In this document: in pieces, positions 1 through 10,999 of the stretch
Layout: each line of letters begins with the position of its first letter
How positions within the stretch are numbered: position 1 is the first letter of the stretch
Assembly: GCF_028502605.1 (NCBI RefSeq)
Contig: NC_079234.1
Span: 4,216,001-4,280,000, forward strand
Source: Trichoderma breve
Lineage: Eukaryota > Ascomycota > Sordariomycetes > Hypocreales > Hypocreaceae
Reading direction: 5' to 3'
Length of the DNA stretch: 64,000 nucleotides
Translations under genes and position numbers: made by a program
The notes under the pieces: generated by a model
Database searches by the model: none
Told to the model about the DNA's origin: nothing
Seen by the model: the letters and a program-made list of their open reading frames with translations, nothing else

Positions 1-1281
1 ATTTTGTCTTGTACGAGTGTCATGATCTAGTCTAGGTAGTAATTGATACCCCATTTTCTGAAACGTCATGTCATCTTGGTTTTGTGAAGTTGTGGACGAT
101 GCGCAAATGAATCGAGTCTTTTTGACTGACCTGGTTTCAACTCTCATGCATGGATTGCATGCATGTATTGAAGACGCACATAGGGACGTGGCTCATCTTC
201 ATCACACTGGCTAAACGTCTGATGGGATTGAATCAGAGAAACAGAAAAATGCGAGATTAAATATGCCAAGCTTCTAATCAGTCTCTTGCAGAATATTAAT
301 GCTTCTTGCTTCCCCACGCTTGCCCGCTATCACATGTCAGAGCCTTTCGCGTTCGTATTGTGTTTTGTTGGGCAATCAAACAAAGTGTTGAAAGGACACA
401 GAGCTAAACTCAAGACGGTATACCCCACGCTTTGACCCAGATGTAACATCTCACAAGTGCTTCACACTTTCATGTCGTTCAAATAAGGAGAAGAGCAGCA
501 GACGATAAGGCTTTGAATAAGCATGGCTGCTTAGAACAACACACAGCAAAACCCTCAATAAAAGTTCACTAAGCATGATATTACCTACCCGTCATTCTAC
601 AGCCACCAACTGATAAGAAAACGTGAGAACAAAGACAACCTCTAGAAAAGCAAAAGGCACGCGACCCCGAGCCGTCTGTGGATTCACGCAGCTAAACTTG
701 ATGTGGAACAACAACTCCAGGCATTTTTCACATGTCAGGCCAATCACAGCGCTGCATCCAGAGATCGCCAGCTCGATAAGCCCCACGACAAGAGATTTAG
801 CTTGTGGAATTGACCAGCTGTTGAGTGAATACAGCCTATTGAACAAAGTCAGCACAGTTTGCCGGCTATAGCCTCAGTCCCTTTTGTTCCTTTCTGCTTT
901 TTGGCTTTCTTCCTCGCACCGCAGACGTTGCACAGCCTCTCCCTCGCCTATCACAGTTTCATTGCATACTGCAAGCTAATCTTTCAAGGTCGAGACCGGA
1001 GAAAACTCGCCACGCTAGGGGTCAATCAAGTGGGCCAAAAGGCTGAAATCCCACCACCATCATCGAAACCCCCAATTGCGCCCAATTTGGCCTGCTGGGC
1101 GGCAACACATACGCGAAGTGGAAGGCCAATTGATACTTAAGAAGTGTTTCACGAGATTTTGAGCATACAGACGGAAAGACTTTTGGCCGCTTATTTTTCA
1201 GACCGCCGTTTGGACGCTGCATCAACACTTGTGAAGCATTGGCGCCGTTTCTCTTCATCAGCCTTTCGCCAAACTTCCAAG
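1..1281. other. Intergenic/5' region of the NRPS-like gene
   Basis: No convincing gene is seen. The only open frames are short, lack family motifs and overlap each other on both strands. The last several hundred bases are presumably the promoter and 5' leader of the downstream A-T-R-SDR gene. The frame is open upstream of the chosen ATG as far as a GTG at 1144, but those extra residues resemble no adenylation domain N-terminus. Confidence 0.5.
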
Positions 1282-4200
1282 ATGAGCATCATTGACACAA
1301 CAAAGGATCTAGCGGCCTTGTTCGAGCAACAGGCTCAAGCTACGCCAGATGCCATCGCCCTGGAGGACGAGAGCCGGACTCTCACCTATGCGGAACTCGA
1401 TAGCCTGACCTGGTCTTTGGCTGATCGCCTGCGCCAGTATGGAGTTGGCCGTGATGATCTGGTTGGAGTGTTGATGGGACGAAGCGCAGACAATGTCATT
1501 GCGTCTCTCGCTGCTCTCCGAGCTGGAGGAGCCTTTCTCGTGCTGGAGCTGGCCTATCCCACGGGCCTTCTCAACGATGTCATTGATGATGCCAAACCGA
1601 CTGTCATCATAACACAAAAGGCTCATGCTGCCAGCATCAAGCCTAGTGTTGCTACGATTATCATCGACCAACCTGAGCCAACTACCAACGGACATGCCGC
1701 CCCTGTCGTGGTCGAGACGAGGGAGCCTCTGCCTGCAAGTGATGACCTGGATCGCCTGGCCTTTGTGTCGTACTCATCAGGAACCACCGGCAAGCCCAAG
1801 GGCATTGCAAACCCTCACAGAGCTCCCGTTCTCAGCTACGACTTGAGATTCCGCACAAGTGATCTCCAGCCAGGGGACCGCGTTGCATGCAACGTATTCT
1901 TCGTCTGGGAAATGCTGCGCCCCTTGATCCGAGGTGCCACAACAGTTGCCGTTCCCGATAACGCAAGCTACGATCCCATCGGCCTCGTCGAGTTTCTTGC
2001 TGCCAGACGTATCACAGACACCCTCATGACCCCCACTCTGCTGACCACCGTCCTCTCGCGACATCCAAACCTTGGTGAGAAGCTTCCTGAGCTGAGGTCA
2101 TTGTGGCTGAACGGCGAGGTGGTCACGACAGATCTTGTTCGTCGAGCCTGCAGCGCTCTCCCCAACACTCGCCTCCTCAACGTCTACAGCGCCAGCGAGA
2201 CACACGAAATAGCTGTGGGCGACATCAAGACATTTGTCGACTACGAATCTCGCGTCTGTCCCGTCGGTCCGCCTGTGGACCCTGAGCACATTTACATCTT
2301 GGACGAGGCTGGAAACAGGTTGGACGCAGGTGTCAGCGGCGAGCTCTTTGTTGGTGGCGATTTGTTAGCTAGAGAGTATCTCAACCTCCCTGAAACCACT
2401 GCCATTGCTTTCCAGATGGATCCCTTTGAGAAGAAGGAGGGCGCTCGAATGTACCGCACGGGAGACATGGCGCGGATGCTCCCGTCTGGCCTCCTTGAGA
2501 TCACCGGCCGAGTGGGCGGCATGATCAAGACTCGCGGCTACACTGTTCAGCCAGGAGCCGTCGAGACCACCATTGTGAAGCACCTAGCCGTACGAGATTG
2601 TGCCGTCGTCGCTCATGGAGAAGGCCTGCAGAAGCAGCTCGTGGCTTACATCGTCCCGGACACTGAGCACAACCCAGGCCGGACGATTGTTGTCATCGAC
2701 GAGGCCGGCCACAGCCCGGTTGCTCGTCGAGCGCTCTCTGCTCATCTCGCACATTACATGATTCCTCCTCTGTGGGTTGAGCTCAAGGAGCTGCCTACGC
2801 ATGCCGTCTCTGGCAAGACCAATCTCAAAGCCCTGCCACCTCCTCCTAGGCCGAAAACTCCCGTACAAACTGCAAAGACGGAGAGAAACGTCACTATTAA
2901 GATGGATACGATTATTAAGATATGGGCTGCGGCTCTCAATGTCCCAATCTCAATCATCACGCCCAAGCACGACTTCTTCGACCTGGGCGGTCACTCTCTG
3001 ACTCTGGCAGATCTTGCCAGCAGACTCACCAAAGCATTTGGGTTCCCTGTTCCCCTGGGTCCGTTGGCAGGCACTCCCACTCTAGAGGGTCACTTAGAGG
3101 CTGTTAAAGCTGCTCGTGATGGCCACACTGAGGAGGTGCAGGCAGAACTCCCAGCCGTTCTTCGAGCTGACGCTGTGCTTCCAGAGGATATTCAAGCTAT
3201 TCCAGGCACGCAAATGCAGCGCCTCAGTGACGCTGAAACAATCCTCCTCACCGGATCTACAGGTTACCTTGGAGCATTCCTTCTCAAATATCTTATCGAA
3301 CACACCTCGGCAACTATCCTGTGCATGGTGCGATTCACAGAGCCTAATGAAGACTGCCGCCCAGCCGGCACAGCACGAATCCGCAAGAACCTCATCGATC
3401 TGGGAATCTGGAGCGATTCCATGCTAGACCGTATGGAGATTGTCCCAGGAAATCTGGCTAGGAGCCGTCTTGGTTTGTCACCAGAGGCCTTTGAAGAGCT
3501 CGCAGCTCGTCCTCAAGTCATTGTGCACGCCGCAGCTACTGTCAACTTGGTCTACCCTTATGCCGCTCTGAGAAGTGCCAACGTGGGTGGAACGAGGGAG
3601 ATACTTCGCCTTGCTTCGCGTGGCGGTGCTACTCTTCACCACATTTCGACTAATGGCGTGCTGCCACCATCGATCGAGGGCTGGTCCGAGGATGCCATGA
3701 TTGACTTTGATGATGTGCCCACCAAGCTTCAAGACGGCTACGGCCAGACTAAATGGGTTGCAGAGAAGCTCGTGATGGAGGCCAGCAAGAGAGGCATCCC
3801 GGTCAAGATCTACCGACCCGGAACCATTAGCGGCCACAGTGTCACCGGTGCTGCCAACACTTATGATCTCCTCAATGCTCTCTTTATCGAATCCCTCCAG
3901 CTTGGCCAGGCCCCAGATGTCGCCAACTGGGTCGTTGAAATGACTCCCGTCGACTTTGTGAGCAATGCAATCATTACACTCGCTGACCACACGCAAGGAG
4001 ATCAACTCGTGTATCATCTTGGTGATCCCAGCCCGATCAAGGCCGCAACTCTCTTCGACTCCCTCGCTGAGCTAGGCTACGAAACGGGCCGGCTCCCATG
4101 GGATGAGTGGGTAGAACTCTGGAACGAGAAGCGAGGCTCTCGTGGAGGAGACGAGCCCTTTACCGTTGATATTCTACGCGGAGGAATGCCCACCGCCGAT

Positions 4201-5136
4201 TCGCTTCAGGGTGCCATTGTTCTCAAGGACGGTGCTACGCAGCCTACACTAGACTTGTACGGAATCGAGCGGATTAAGATCAACGCCGCCCTTCTCGAGA
4301 CGTACACACGGCACTTTTACGCCAGGGGCTGGCTTCCTAAGCCTCCTCGTCGACTCAAAACTAACGGAGCAGTCTCCAACAACATTAAAAAGGGGCGTCT
4401 CGCCGGCAAAGTCGCCATCGTCACAGGTGCCTCTTCAGGTATCGGAGCCGCAGTCGCCGCTGGCCTGGCCATGGAGGGTGCATCCGTGGCTCTTGCTGCG
4501 CGACGCACCGAAGCCCTCGAGAGTATCAAGGCCAAGATTCTCAGCAACAGCCGCGGTAAAGTCTTGATCCACAAGACAGACGTTGCAAAGAAAGACCAAG
4601 TCGATGCCCTCGTCCGCGAGACCACAGAGAAGCTCGGCCCCGTCGACATCATCGTTTGCTGCGCCGGCGTCATGTACTACACCATGATGGCCAACGTCCA
4701 GACGGATCAATGGGAGCGCACTGTCGACGTCAACTGCAAGGGCGTGTTGAACTGCCTCGCTGCCACGGTGCCCGGCATGCTGGAGAGAAAGGTCGGCCAC
4801 GTCGTCGCCATTTCTTCGGATGCAGGCCGCAAGGTGTTCCCCGGACTCGGCGTCTACTCGGCCAGCAAGTTCTTCGTCGAGGCTACGCTGCAGGCTCTGC
4901 GCGTTGAGACGGCCGGGTCTGGTCTCCGCGTGACTTCGATCCAGCCCGGTAACACTGCCACGGATCTTCTCGGCATGTCGACTGATGCTGAGGCTGTTAA
5001 GAAGTACGGCGAACCATCGGGAGCAAAGATTCTTGATCCGGAAGATGTGGCGCGGTCGATTGTGTATGCTGTGTGCCAGCCGGAGCACGTTGCAGTCAAT
5101 GAGATTCTGATTGAACCTCGAGATGAACCCATTTAA
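1282..5136 (+). CDS. NRPS-like A-T-R-SDR reductase (ATRR/NPS10 type, probable glycine betaine reductase)
   Basis: Intronless 1284-residue enzyme. In order it has an adenylation domain (about 10-520; ATP-loop SSGTTGKPKG near 164-174, YRTGD, and GKTNLKAL with the A10 lysine), a carrier domain (LGGHSL, pantetheine Ser572), a thioester-reductase domain (TGSTGYLG 657-664; Tyr820/Lys824) and a C-terminal short-chain dehydrogenase (TGASSGIG near 1047-1054; Ser1178, Tyr1192, Lys1196). The acid would be activated, loaded on the carrier, released as an aldehyde by R and reduced to the alcohol by the SDR. The same four-domain order is known from Cochliobolus NPS10 and Aspergillus ATRR, which reduces glycine betaine to choline. 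The A4 region reads NVFFVWE, without the Asp that binds an alpha-amino group in amino-acid-activating domains, which fits a quaternary ammonium substrate. I used the first ATG (1282), where homology starts. The domain call is firm; the substrate is inferred from the family. Confidence 0.9.
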   Translation: MSIIDTTKDLAALFEQQAQATPDAIALEDESRTLTYAELDSLTWSLADRLRQYGVGRDDLVGVLMGRSADNVIASLAALRAGGAFLVLELAYPTGLLNDVIDDAKPTVIITQKAHAASIKPSVATIIIDQPEPTTNGHAAPVVVETREPLPASDDLDRLAFVSYSSGTTGKPKGIANPHRAPVLSYDLRFRTSDLQPGDRVACNVFFVWEMLRPLIRGATTVAVPDNASYDPIGLVEFLAARRITDTLMTPTLLTTVLSRHPNLGEKLPELRSLWLNGEVVTTDLVRRACSALPNTRLLNVYSASETHEIAVGDIKTFVDYESRVCPVGPPVDPEHIYILDEAGNRLDAGVSGELFVGGDLLAREYLNLPETTAIAFQMDPFEKKEGARMYRTGDMARMLPSGLLEITGRVGGMIKTRGYTVQPGAVETTIVKHLAVRDCAVVAHGEGLQKQLVAYIVPDTEHNPGRTIVVIDEAGHSPVARRALSAHLAHYMIPPLWVELKELPTHAVSGKTNLKALPPPPRPKTPVQTAKTERNVTIKMDTIIKIWAAALNVPISIITPKHDFFDLGGHSLTLADLASRLTKAFGFPVPLGPLAGTPTLEGHLEAVKAARDGHTEEVQAELPAVLRADAVLPEDIQAIPGTQMQRLSDAETILLTGSTGYLGAFLLKYLIEHTSATILCMVRFTEPNEDCRPAGTARIRKNLIDLGIWSDSMLDRMEIVPGNLARSRLGLSPEAFEELAARPQVIVHAAATVNLVYPYAALRSANVGGTREILRLASRGGATLHHISTNGVLPPSIEGWSEDAMIDFDDVPTKLQDGYGQTKWVAEKLVMEASKRGIPVKIYRPGTISGHSVTGAANTYDLLNALFIESLQLGQAPDVANWVVEMTPVDFVSNAIITLADHTQGDQLVYHLGDPSPIKAATLFDSLAELGYETGRLPWDEWVELWNEKRGSRGGDEPFTVDILRGGMPTADSLQGAIVLKDGATQPTLDLYGIERIKINAALLETYTRHFYARGWLPKPPRRLKTNGAVSNNIKKGRLAGKVAIVTGASSGIGAAVAAGLAMEGASVALAARRTEALESIKAKILSNSRGKVLIHKTDVAKKDQVDALVRETTEKLGPVDIIVCCAGVMYYTMMANVQTDQWERTVDVNCKGVLNCLAATVPGMLERKVGHVVAISSDAGRKVFPGLGVYSASKFFVEATLQALRVETAGSGLRVTSIQPGNTATDLLGMSTDAEAVKKYGEPSGAKILDPEDVARSIVYAVCQPEHVAVNEILIEPRDEPI

Positions 5137-6565
5137 AATGTATAGCCGTAATATGAGGACAATCTGGGATCTTTAAAAGAGAAACATATTGGGAATGGCG
5201 GTTAAAAAGGGGAATAGGGAGATATATACACGCATCTCACGACTCACATCGTTTACATAATGGTTTATATAGTAACCTTGTAATGAATTGTTCGATACAT
5301 GTTTAATCCAGTCCATTTTCTTAGCCATCTCGCTCAATACAGGTTCTCAACACAAGCCTTCGGAATGTCGCTTCAGGGCAACGGATCGTCGGGCGCGAAG
5401 AAATTGCCTGCAACGTCCACGCAAGCGGCGACCCACTGCGGAGCCGAGCACCTCCGATAATTCGGCTTCAGTTTTTTTCTGCATTACCTATCTTTGTAAT
5501 ATACAGGCAGATTACCTTTTTTTACTATACTGGTAATATTTAGAAAGAAAGAATTAAATCTTCCATTTAACAGGATGATCAAAGGGGAAAGAGTCTTTGC
5601 AGCCATTTCTAGTCTCGCATCGTGAAGCATGGTGGGCATTTGGAGATCGACATCGCTCCCCTTGAGAACCCTGACAGCTGAGACTAGAACATCCATCCAT
5701 ATTATCCAGAAAACATCTGCAATGTATAAGGAATAGTATAGGGATTCGGTCTGGAAACAAACTGTATGTTTTGAATTCTCCATTTGTTTTCACATATAAG
5801 ATTCCTATCACCAATCTATAACTTCTGTCCAATCTCCGGCTCATCGGCACCTCGCCAAAATACCAACCCATGACTTGTTTCAGATCAAACCGATCGTCAA
5901 CGCCTATTGTCTTGGCAATTCTCATCTTCATTCAACATGCTACCATGAATCATTCTCATTCGCTCATCCATTGTATATATAATCTTCTTTCCCAGCCCCG
6001 AAGGCCGCTCAACCAAGATCAACAGTCGCCCAATATCTCGACCTTTAGTTCCGTGAAAAATAACCCAAGTAGAAATCGGACCATTAATTCACGGAATGGC
6101 GTCCATGGGGCTTTCTCTGTATTGTAAAGTCCATCAGTTTTTGTCCTTCAAAATCTGCTATCTTTTAGTGCGGGTAAATGTCGATCATTGATGGAGCAAA
6201 GTCAGAAGTCGAAGCAAGTGGATTCAAAAAGGGGCCGTGGCCGCGTATGACGATTTGCGACTACACGGTTCCAATATTTTTAAACAAATCGATTCGCTCA
6301 CTTAGATAGTCTGTATTCCAGTTGTAATAATTTTCTTTCTCATCCTATTTCGTTGTTAATTTCGTTGTCATTCCGTGTTTTGTCTGGCCGAAACCTTTAC
6401 GCTTTCTAACAGGCTTCCTATAATCCAACTACCGCCATTCTTTAGCAACACTATTGCAATGAGTTCCTTTGCTGATACCCATTGTCTATCATCTCTATAA
6501 AAAGCGCCATATATATATCCTATCGTTTTGATATCATTCATCTGCCGGCATTCACACCTTATACA
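5137..6565. other. Intergenic, 1.4 kb
   Basis: This holds the 3' region of the NRPS-like gene and the promoter of the ASST-type gene. Open frames at 5484-5931 on the minus strand are compositionally random and carry no domain. A TATA-like stretch (ccatatatatatcc) lies near 6507-6520, about 50 bases before the next start codon. Confidence 0.5.
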
Positions 6566-8514
6566 ATGCACTTTTCTTCAATTATCAGCGCAACTGCGCT
6601 TCTCTTCGCTCACTCCACTCTGGCCGACGTCCCACTCATCACCAATGCCACCGACTTTACAACACTTGCCGACACAGACAAAGGCTTTCCTAGCCAAACA
6701 TTCCGCTCTTCTGACATTATTGCTCCCGTCTTTCTTGTAAACAAATGGGAGCAGGATCAAGTCGACAATGCATCCTTCATCTTCCTCGGAACAGTCTACG
6801 GGAAGAACAAGGCCGGCCCAATGATCTTCGATGCCCGCGACATGAGCCTCGTGTATGCCGATCAGAAATACGAGAATACGTATACTTCAAATGTACATGT
6901 TATTAATGGCACTCGTTATTTTGCTTTTTGGGAGGGCGGCCATACCCGTGGCCACGCCAATGGAAACTGTCTCTTCTTCGATGAAAACTACAACCTCAAG
7001 TACAACGTCACTGCCCAAGGACTCAACGACGCCCGTGCCGACATGCATGAACTCAGCGTCACCCAGAGCGGAACCGTCATCTTCTCAACATACTTTAATA
7101 TCCCTTTTGACTGCCGCTCTGTGGGAGGACCCGAAAATGCGCTCCTCATGGACAGCGGTTTCCAAGAAGTCGATGCAGCAACGAATGAGTTAATCTTCGA
7201 CTGGCAAGCTTCAAAGTTCTTCACTATCGATAATTCATATGCTTCATACAACGCCGATTACGGCGTTAGCGAAGATTCCGGCTTTGACTTTTTCCACATC
7301 AATTCGATAGAAAAGGTAATTCTACCCATCTACCTCAGCAAAACACCCATCGTTAACATTGTTCATTTATAGACTCAAGACGGCAACTACCTCGTCTCCA
7401 GCCGCCACATGTCCATCCTCACTCTCATCGACGGCAAAGACGGCCACCCAATCTGGATCCTCGGCGGCAGACAAAACCAATTCACCGACCTCTCCAACGG
7501 CGCAGCCACAAACATCAGCTGGCAGCACGACGCCCGCATCATTCCATCATCCAACATCACCGACGAGACTCACATCACTCTCTTCGACAACCACGGCGAA
7601 TACAGCGGTCCCTGTCAAGGGAAATGTCAAACTCGTGCTCTCCGCATCGCCGTCAACCAAGTCCTCCACACTGCAAGGGTAGTCAGCGAATTCTCCCATC
7701 CAGAAAACATCGACTCCGGCGCCATGGGAGGCTATCAAACTCTAGACAGTGGAAACATCATGACGGGATGGGGATACTACCCCGGATTTGTCGAATACAC
7801 CAGCGACGGCACACCGGTTATGGACTTTCAGAGGGGTGCAATTGGCGGAGAGCCACTGCCGGACATGTTTGCCTACAGAGTCAATAAAGGAGATTGGAAA
7901 GGGAACCCTTCATGGGCACCAAGTGTGGCCGCTGATGCACCAAACCACAGCACCCTCAATGCAACCGTCTACGTTTCGTGGAATGGTGCAACAGAAGTTG
8001 CCTCATGGGCTATAGTAAGCATCCCTATTACCCTTTACCTGTTCTGTTCCGTCTCAAGCAAAATCCTAACTCCAATACTCCGTAGTTTGCTTCCAATGAT
8101 CACAGCAGCATCAACAGCCACACAAACCTCATTGCCGAATCTCCCCGCCACGGCTTCGAAACCGCCATCTCCCTATCAAGCCAAAATACTACTCGTCGAT
8201 ACGTTGGTGCAGCCGCTGTGTCATCCTCTGGCGATGTCCTCGGTTCAACCATCGTCATCGATCTCCAAAACGAGGGCAAACCTGCCACTGTAGAAAGCGG
8301 CATAGTCACCCTAAAGCCTCCATCTCCATCACCGCCACCATCATCAGCATCAGGGAGTCGAAGCACAAGTACTAGCTCGGTAGGTGTCATGGGTGGATCG
8401 ATATTTGGCGCTGCAGGCGTCTTTTATGCAGGAGTATATTACTGGCGAAGGAGAGCAAGGGGACGGCGTGGGCACGGAGAAGAGGGATACAGGATGGTAA
8501 ACTTGAGAGATTAA
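6566..8514 (+). CDS. Secreted/membrane-anchored arylsulfotransferase-like (ASST) protein
   Basis: Three exons: 6566-7315, 7373-8014 and 8086-8514, giving 606 residues. Both introns have canonical GTAAKY donors and TAG acceptors, and the frame joins smoothly (IEK|TQDGNYLVSSR; ASWAI|FASNDHSS). An N-terminal signal peptide (about 1-20) is followed by an ASST-type beta-propeller. Visible features are DFFHINSIEK, the SRHMSILTLIDGKDG block, WQHDARI with a family-typical histidine, and the GGYQTLDSGN blade. The C-terminus has a Ser/Pro-rich linker, one hydrophobic segment (GVMGGSIFGAAGVFYAGVYY) and a basic tail (WRRRARGRRG), so it is probably a type I protein facing the outside. Fungal members are of unknown substrate; bacterial ASSTs move sulfate between phenols. 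The family call is fairly firm, the reaction is not shown. Confidence 0.8.
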
Positions 8515-8672
8515 GAGTACAACTCAGGTTCTATTAGAACAATGATGTTAATATTAGGTAGGCTATGTATTATTAAACATTGAATATTCTAGCATCCAAG
8601 TCATAGCCAACGTCATGGTTCAATAGAGATGCGCTGGCTGCTTGTGCAATAGTGACAATGGCAGTGAGTGGC

Positions 8673-10392
8673 CTACATTTGCCTCTGCAAGGACATGGTG
8701 CCATCCATTCGCCAACTCGCATTCAGTAGCGTGTCTTTCACGTACTTTTCTGCCGCCTCTTCTGCTATATGCTTCATCCTGCCTTCCAGTTCGCTCTCTA
8801 GGACCTCTATTCTCTCCTTTGCGTCATCATCGACTTGATTCAACATGCGATCAACCTCGTCTTTAACATCTTCAATCACGTCAGTTGACTGGATCCTTAG
8901 ATCTGTTAGTTCGTCGTCAACACGCGTTGCAACTTCTTCTAGTAATTCTTCTCTCTCTTCCGTTCCATAGCGGCAATGGTTAGAGCTGGCATCCACATCA
9001 AGCAACTTTTCTCCGAGCTGTCTAATGCTGTTCAAGATACGTTTTTCCATGTCATTGATAATAGAGTTAATGGGTGGCATGTCACTGTTCTTCGCGGAAG
9101 AGCCGTTTCCATCAGCTTGAGGTATATCAAGTTTGCGTTTTTCTTAAGTTACCAGTTAGTAAGTCTAGAGTCATCGGATGGTTAAGTGGAGTGTGCGTAC
9201 TGGAGACACGTTCGTTACTAGACGCAGGGATATACGGCGGAGGGGACTCTGCTTGCACATGAGTGCCCGCAGCCGCTGTGCTCGCATTGGCGATTTGGCC
9301 CCCTTTACCGGTATACAGCCCACTAAGATCACCAAGTGCGGCATTCCAGCTCGGACGAGGTGAAAAAATGGAGGCGATCTTCTTCAACTGGGCTGATGGA
9401 GTCGTACTGGAGCTGTTGAGACGGACGGTGAAACTTGTCACTTGAGAGAGGGCCACGATCGAATTCAATAAAGCTTTGCTCTTGGGCTTGGCAACAATGG
9501 GCTCCTTGGGCGTAACAAGGTCGGGTTCCAGTGCCAATGAGAAACACAATGATCGTACATTGTTCTCGTTCTGATAGGTGATGGATTTGATAATCTCAGG
9601 GCGGATGTACACATAGATAGCTCGCCTATTGGGAGGCTTGCTGGATTTGATGAAGACGTCGCCATACAACCGCAAAAAGGCTGTGTTGGTTGTGGTATCG
9701 ATGTTTATCTCGAGATCCAAATGATCAGTCTGATGCACTTCGTCGTCTTCATCCCTCCAAGTGACCGTGTTGTTTGAGCAGCGTATTTTGATTTCATCGG
9801 CCTTTGCCGTCTGTTTACTGGAGCTAGGTATCGTCGCGTTCGGTATGGATGGTTCCTCGCTTTCACTCTTGTTGATTTTGCCTGCATTGCTCACATCGAA
9901 GTCACGGTTGTCATCGACATGTTGGGGTTGCCGCCCCGGCCTATAACGTGTCAGTTCACTAAACAAAAGGGAGGAAGCATCCACATGTCGCCAGAATGCA
10001 GGACATTGAATCAAGATGATGAAGTTGCAAAGGCGTAGTGAAAAGCCCCTTCGCTCAGCACCGGATGACTACGCCTCAGAGAGTCTTGCAAAACGGAGGC
10101 AAACAGAGGCAGGGCGCTTTCGAACGCTGTCCAATGCCGCGGCCAACAAGACCCCGATCCTGCTACCAGACTCTGCTGACAACAGGCACCGAGATGGATC
10201 TTGCATGCAGTGAACCCTCTGCTGAAGCTCGCCATCCAGTAGAGCGGCACGGCTATCCACGTAGGCTGAGAGCCTAGTGGAATCACACAAGGGCTATCTC
10301 ACTAACCCGGGCGGATGAGAATCTTGCGTCAGTTCCTCATGGTCGGTGTTGACGTTGGTGTCCTGAGTGTACGATGCAGGACTGTTGACCAT
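8673..10392 (-). CDS. Hypothetical protein with C-terminal coiled coil
   Basis: Model on the minus strand: exons 10307-10392, 9201-9940 and 8673-9142, giving 431 residues. The 58-nt intron (9143-9200) has a perfect CTTACTAAC branch site and joins RVS|KKRKLD, a possible basic nuclear signal. The first intron (9941-10306, 366 nt) is long for this window but has GTTAGT, an AACTGAC branch and TATAG. The middle section (about residues 60-200) alternates short strands (HLDLEINIDTTTNTAFLRL, YVYIRPEIIKSITY). The last 130 residues are rich in Glu, Asp, Arg and Leu and look like a coiled coil (DVIEDVKDEVDRMLNQVDDD). I do not recognise a named family. The start and the first intron are the least certain parts; the 3' end lies only 158 bases from the ASST gene, tail to tail. 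Confidence 0.65.
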
Positions 10393-10999
10393 GGCAGACG
10401 AGATGGATGGAGGGCGTTGCCCGGAGTGGAAGAATTCATGGTCCGTCGAGAGGAGAAGTGGCTGAGATGCGTTGGGAAAAGGGCGGTGCGTGAATTTAGG
10501 ATTGCTGCTTGAGCTCGGTGGATGACTAATGCACTAGTTACTTATGAGCCTAACCATATTTGGATATAGGTTGGCGCTAACCTGACTTAGACCCGCGTAA
10601 AACCTGCCCCGCTTTTAAGCTCATCAAGCTCAGGAAAAGCTCACATCCAAGTATTCCTGCTACTCTTAGTTCACAATATTGCAGTCATCATCTACGGCTT
10701 GAAATCTGCCATCTTTCTTCTTACAAGCGTAAAATTTATATATAAGGCTGTCATATATAGTAAAAATTATACCATAATATCATCATTTATAACAAAAAAG
10801 AAGAAATGGTATGGGCAGATCATGTCGCCAATACGCTATCAATCAAAACCATCATTTCCAAGTCGATTCGATCCACGGGCTTGGTAATGCCCTCTAATAA
10901 ACCAATTTTCGCCGCTTGCAATGATTTTCCAAATAAATAGAAAATTAATCCTTCATCTTTGCCCCGCGAATCTTCTTTGTTACACAGCCCTTATCGAAA
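10393..10999. other. Intergenic, 0.6 kb
   Basis: Promoter side of the coiled-coil protein gene (minus strand) and 3' region of the RdRP gene. It contains an AT-rich stretch at about 10730-10800. No supportable gene is seen. Confidence 0.5.

Noticed and set aside
5484..5931. Minus-strand frames of about 100-125 codons between the NRPS-like and ASST genes
   Set aside because: They overlap in two frames, have no motif and AT-rich random composition.
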